Part shown: positions 62,541 through 64,000 of the stretch, one piece after another
How positions within the stretch are numbered: the stretch's first letter is position 1
Layout of the letters: the number at the start of each line of letters is the position of its first letter
NCBI GenBank assembly: GCA_964006375.1
Contig: OZ023269.1
Span: 63,227,968 to 63,291,967, forward strand
Length of the DNA: 64,000 bases
Source: Tillus elongatus
Lineage: Eukaryota; Arthropoda; Insecta; Coleoptera; Cleridae
Reading direction: 5' to 3'
Made by a program: the position numbers and the translations under genes
Notes under the pieces: model-generated
The model's input: the letters and a program-made list of their open reading frames with translations, nothing else
Database searches by the model: none
What the model was told of the DNA's origin: nothing

Positions 62541-63383
62541 ATTTAGAAAATTGGCCAATTGTTTTTGACCGCCCTGGTATTCAGGAATCATTGCAGAAGC
62601 TTGACAAATTTTAGTGATTTATGTTTCAGGCATTTTGTTAAAATGTAAAATTTCTCGTGAAGGTGAAACAGATAGTTCAGTGTCTAAGAGTGACTCGATT
62701 TATTCCTCTAAAATGTGTGGGAGTCTGATAGGGATCTGTCGCGCTGGCTCATAAAATTATGGTTGTTAAAATCTATATACAGAATATAAATGTGGCTTTA
62801 TAAACAATCAAATCAGTCAATAATCAAAAATCAATAACACTTCTTAAAACTAAAAATAAAATACTTAAATATCGTTATTAAAATAATCAATTAATAAATC
62901 ACTTCACTATAAGGTATTCAATAGAATAATAATTGGTAAATAATTTTCTACTGAAATATGTACTGTAAACTTGTTTAATTAATTCTTAGCTGAAGTTATT
63001 TGTGAAAGCATTTAAACTTTTCAAACAATTATTATGAAACGCGAATTTTACGAAAAAATAATTTTGTAAAACGCGATAATTTATTTTATTACTATACGTA
63101 TTTTTTGAACGAATAAAATGTTTATGAAATACGATTAACTTGTTACTTAATTATTATTTGCATTTACGAAAAAATTCAAATTTTTGTGAAACTCAATTAG
63201 ATACAATTGTATTGGAAATGAAAAAATGGAGAGACTTACAGGAGCTTCATCCCTTGTGGATTGTCTGGACCAGTGACTTGTTTTCCAACATTTGCACTTG
63301 AAATTTCGTGAAATTTTGGTTCGTTGTCAAATAAATTATTAAAATAAACCGGCGATTATCTGTAGTTAATGCCGTTTTGACAT
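62541..63383 (-). other. Leader of the element I family
   Basis: Non-coding on the minus strand between the primer-binding site and gag. AT-rich, no other feature. Confidence 0.5.
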
Positions 63384-63402
63384 CCGGTTCTAAGCAGCGC
63401 CA
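63384..63402 (-). promoter_or_regulatory. Primer-binding site
   Basis: TGGCGCTGCTTAGAACCGG directly after the LTR on the minus strand. The initial TGG pairs with the CCA end of a tRNA. The tRNA type is not determined. Confidence 0.6.
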
Positions 63403-63712
63403 ATTAGGTTTTGAACTTCAGGAGTTTTGATAAAAAATAATTTATTTAAACTCTAAAGTACAAACGTAATGAAATGAAAATTACAAAGATTTTAAAGGAG
63501 CGAACAAGAATTGTTGCTACTAGAAGGTACAATGTAATAATAATTCCTTAATTTAACACTGGTATGACATAAACTAAAAGTGCTTACTGCGGATGACACG
63601 GTATGTTCAAGCTTGGAATTGTCTATGTTGCAGGAGCATGGATTGTCTAATGTAATCACAAGTAAAACCGTGTAAACGGCTCTATAGCAGGCAATCATCT
63701 GATGACGTATTT
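63403..63712 (-). repeat. 5' LTR of the element I family
   Basis: Pairs with 37255-37567. It is followed by a primer-binding site, so it is a 5' LTR in minus orientation. Confidence 0.75.
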
Positions 63713-64000
63713 ATATATTTCAACCTAGAAGTAATTTAATTGCCCTCAAATAAGAGGTATAAGGTAATCATGTGGACACTTTAGCGCTAGTTACATTCGT
63801 GTTTTTTGTGTGTTTTTAGGGTCGCAGTGTAGGGTAGAAGGTACCCTAGTAGTGGAAATTAATTATCGCCGTGTAGAGTGGAAGTTACCCTAGTATAAGT
63901 AATAAGTAGTCCAGTGTATGGCTATAAATTAAATATCCAGGTGTTGTTTGGAAATTATTACATGGAAAATTATTTGGGTATATGGTCGTTGTACTGGCTT
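63713..64000. other. Outer flank, no gene recognised
   Basis: Short direct repeat ctagtagtggaa / gtgtagagtggaagttaccc near 63830-63900. Otherwise nothing recognised. Confidence 0.4.

Overview
This is eukaryotic, animal-type DNA made almost entirely of transposable elements. An arthropod host is most likely. The reasons are the env-bearing gypsy/errantivirus-like LTR elements, a jockey/CR1-like LINE, Penelope-like (PLE) and Tc1/mariner-like fragments, Polinton/Maverick elements whose polymerase gene carries spliceosomal introns, and about a dozen long (AT)n arrays. The species cannot be named from sequence alone, and no ordinary single-copy host gene was recognised.

Layout. 1-5263 is a large foldback repeat: inverted arms of 0.8-0.9 kb surround oppositely oriented arrays of a ~170-bp satellite. 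5.4-8.5 kb holds decayed PLE and Tc1/mariner pieces. 8.5-10.6 kb has no recognisable gene. 10.65-11.57 kb is the 5' part of a PLE, and its 3' part (GIY-YIG-like endonuclease and tail) resumes at 30.63 kb. Inserted between them is Polinton A (11579-30627, 19,049 bp). It begins AG and ends CT, has terminal inverted repeats (TIRs), and is flanked by a perfect 6-bp target duplication, CGCATG.

Polinton A carries the full classical set: major capsid protein, penton, adenain-type protease, a pX-like protein with a phospholipase A2-like region, A32/FtsK-like packaging ATPase, a capsid-associated protein, two fiber-like coiled-coil proteins, a chromodomain integrase and a protein-primed DNA polymerase B. 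It also has an unassigned membrane protein, an RNase-H-like candidate, and paralogous genes just inside both TIRs. Most genes are broken by frameshifts or stop codons, so this copy is a fossil. The capsid gene, the membrane protein and the RNase-H-like candidate are still open.

32.2-46.4 kb holds a zinc-finger/hAT-related gene fragment, the 3' half of one env-bearing gypsy element (34.3-36.6 kb), most of a second one (37.25-43.0 kb, all on the minus strand) and a nearly intact LINE (ORF 43415-46282) set between two (AT)n arrays. Polinton B (46965-56770, 9,806 bp, 6-bp duplication CACATT) follows. It has only the virion module (ATPase, capsid-associated protein, pX, protease, penton, major capsid protein) plus a KilA-N/DUF3627 protein, and has no polymerase or integrase. 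Its long TIRs are built from CTGTCA-rich and ~70-bp repeats, and an A-box/B-box/T-run RNA polymerase III-like unit lies in its right arm. 57.9-60.9 kb contains satellites. 62.0-63.7 kb contains gag, leader, primer-binding site and LTR of the same gypsy family as the 37-43 kb element, on the same strand.

How the genes fit together: in both Polintons the ATPase and the pX-protease-penton-capsid block diverge from one short promoter spacer. In A, integrase and polymerase converge on an (AAAT)n array, and each TIR has its own outward-end TATA promoter driving a related gene inward.
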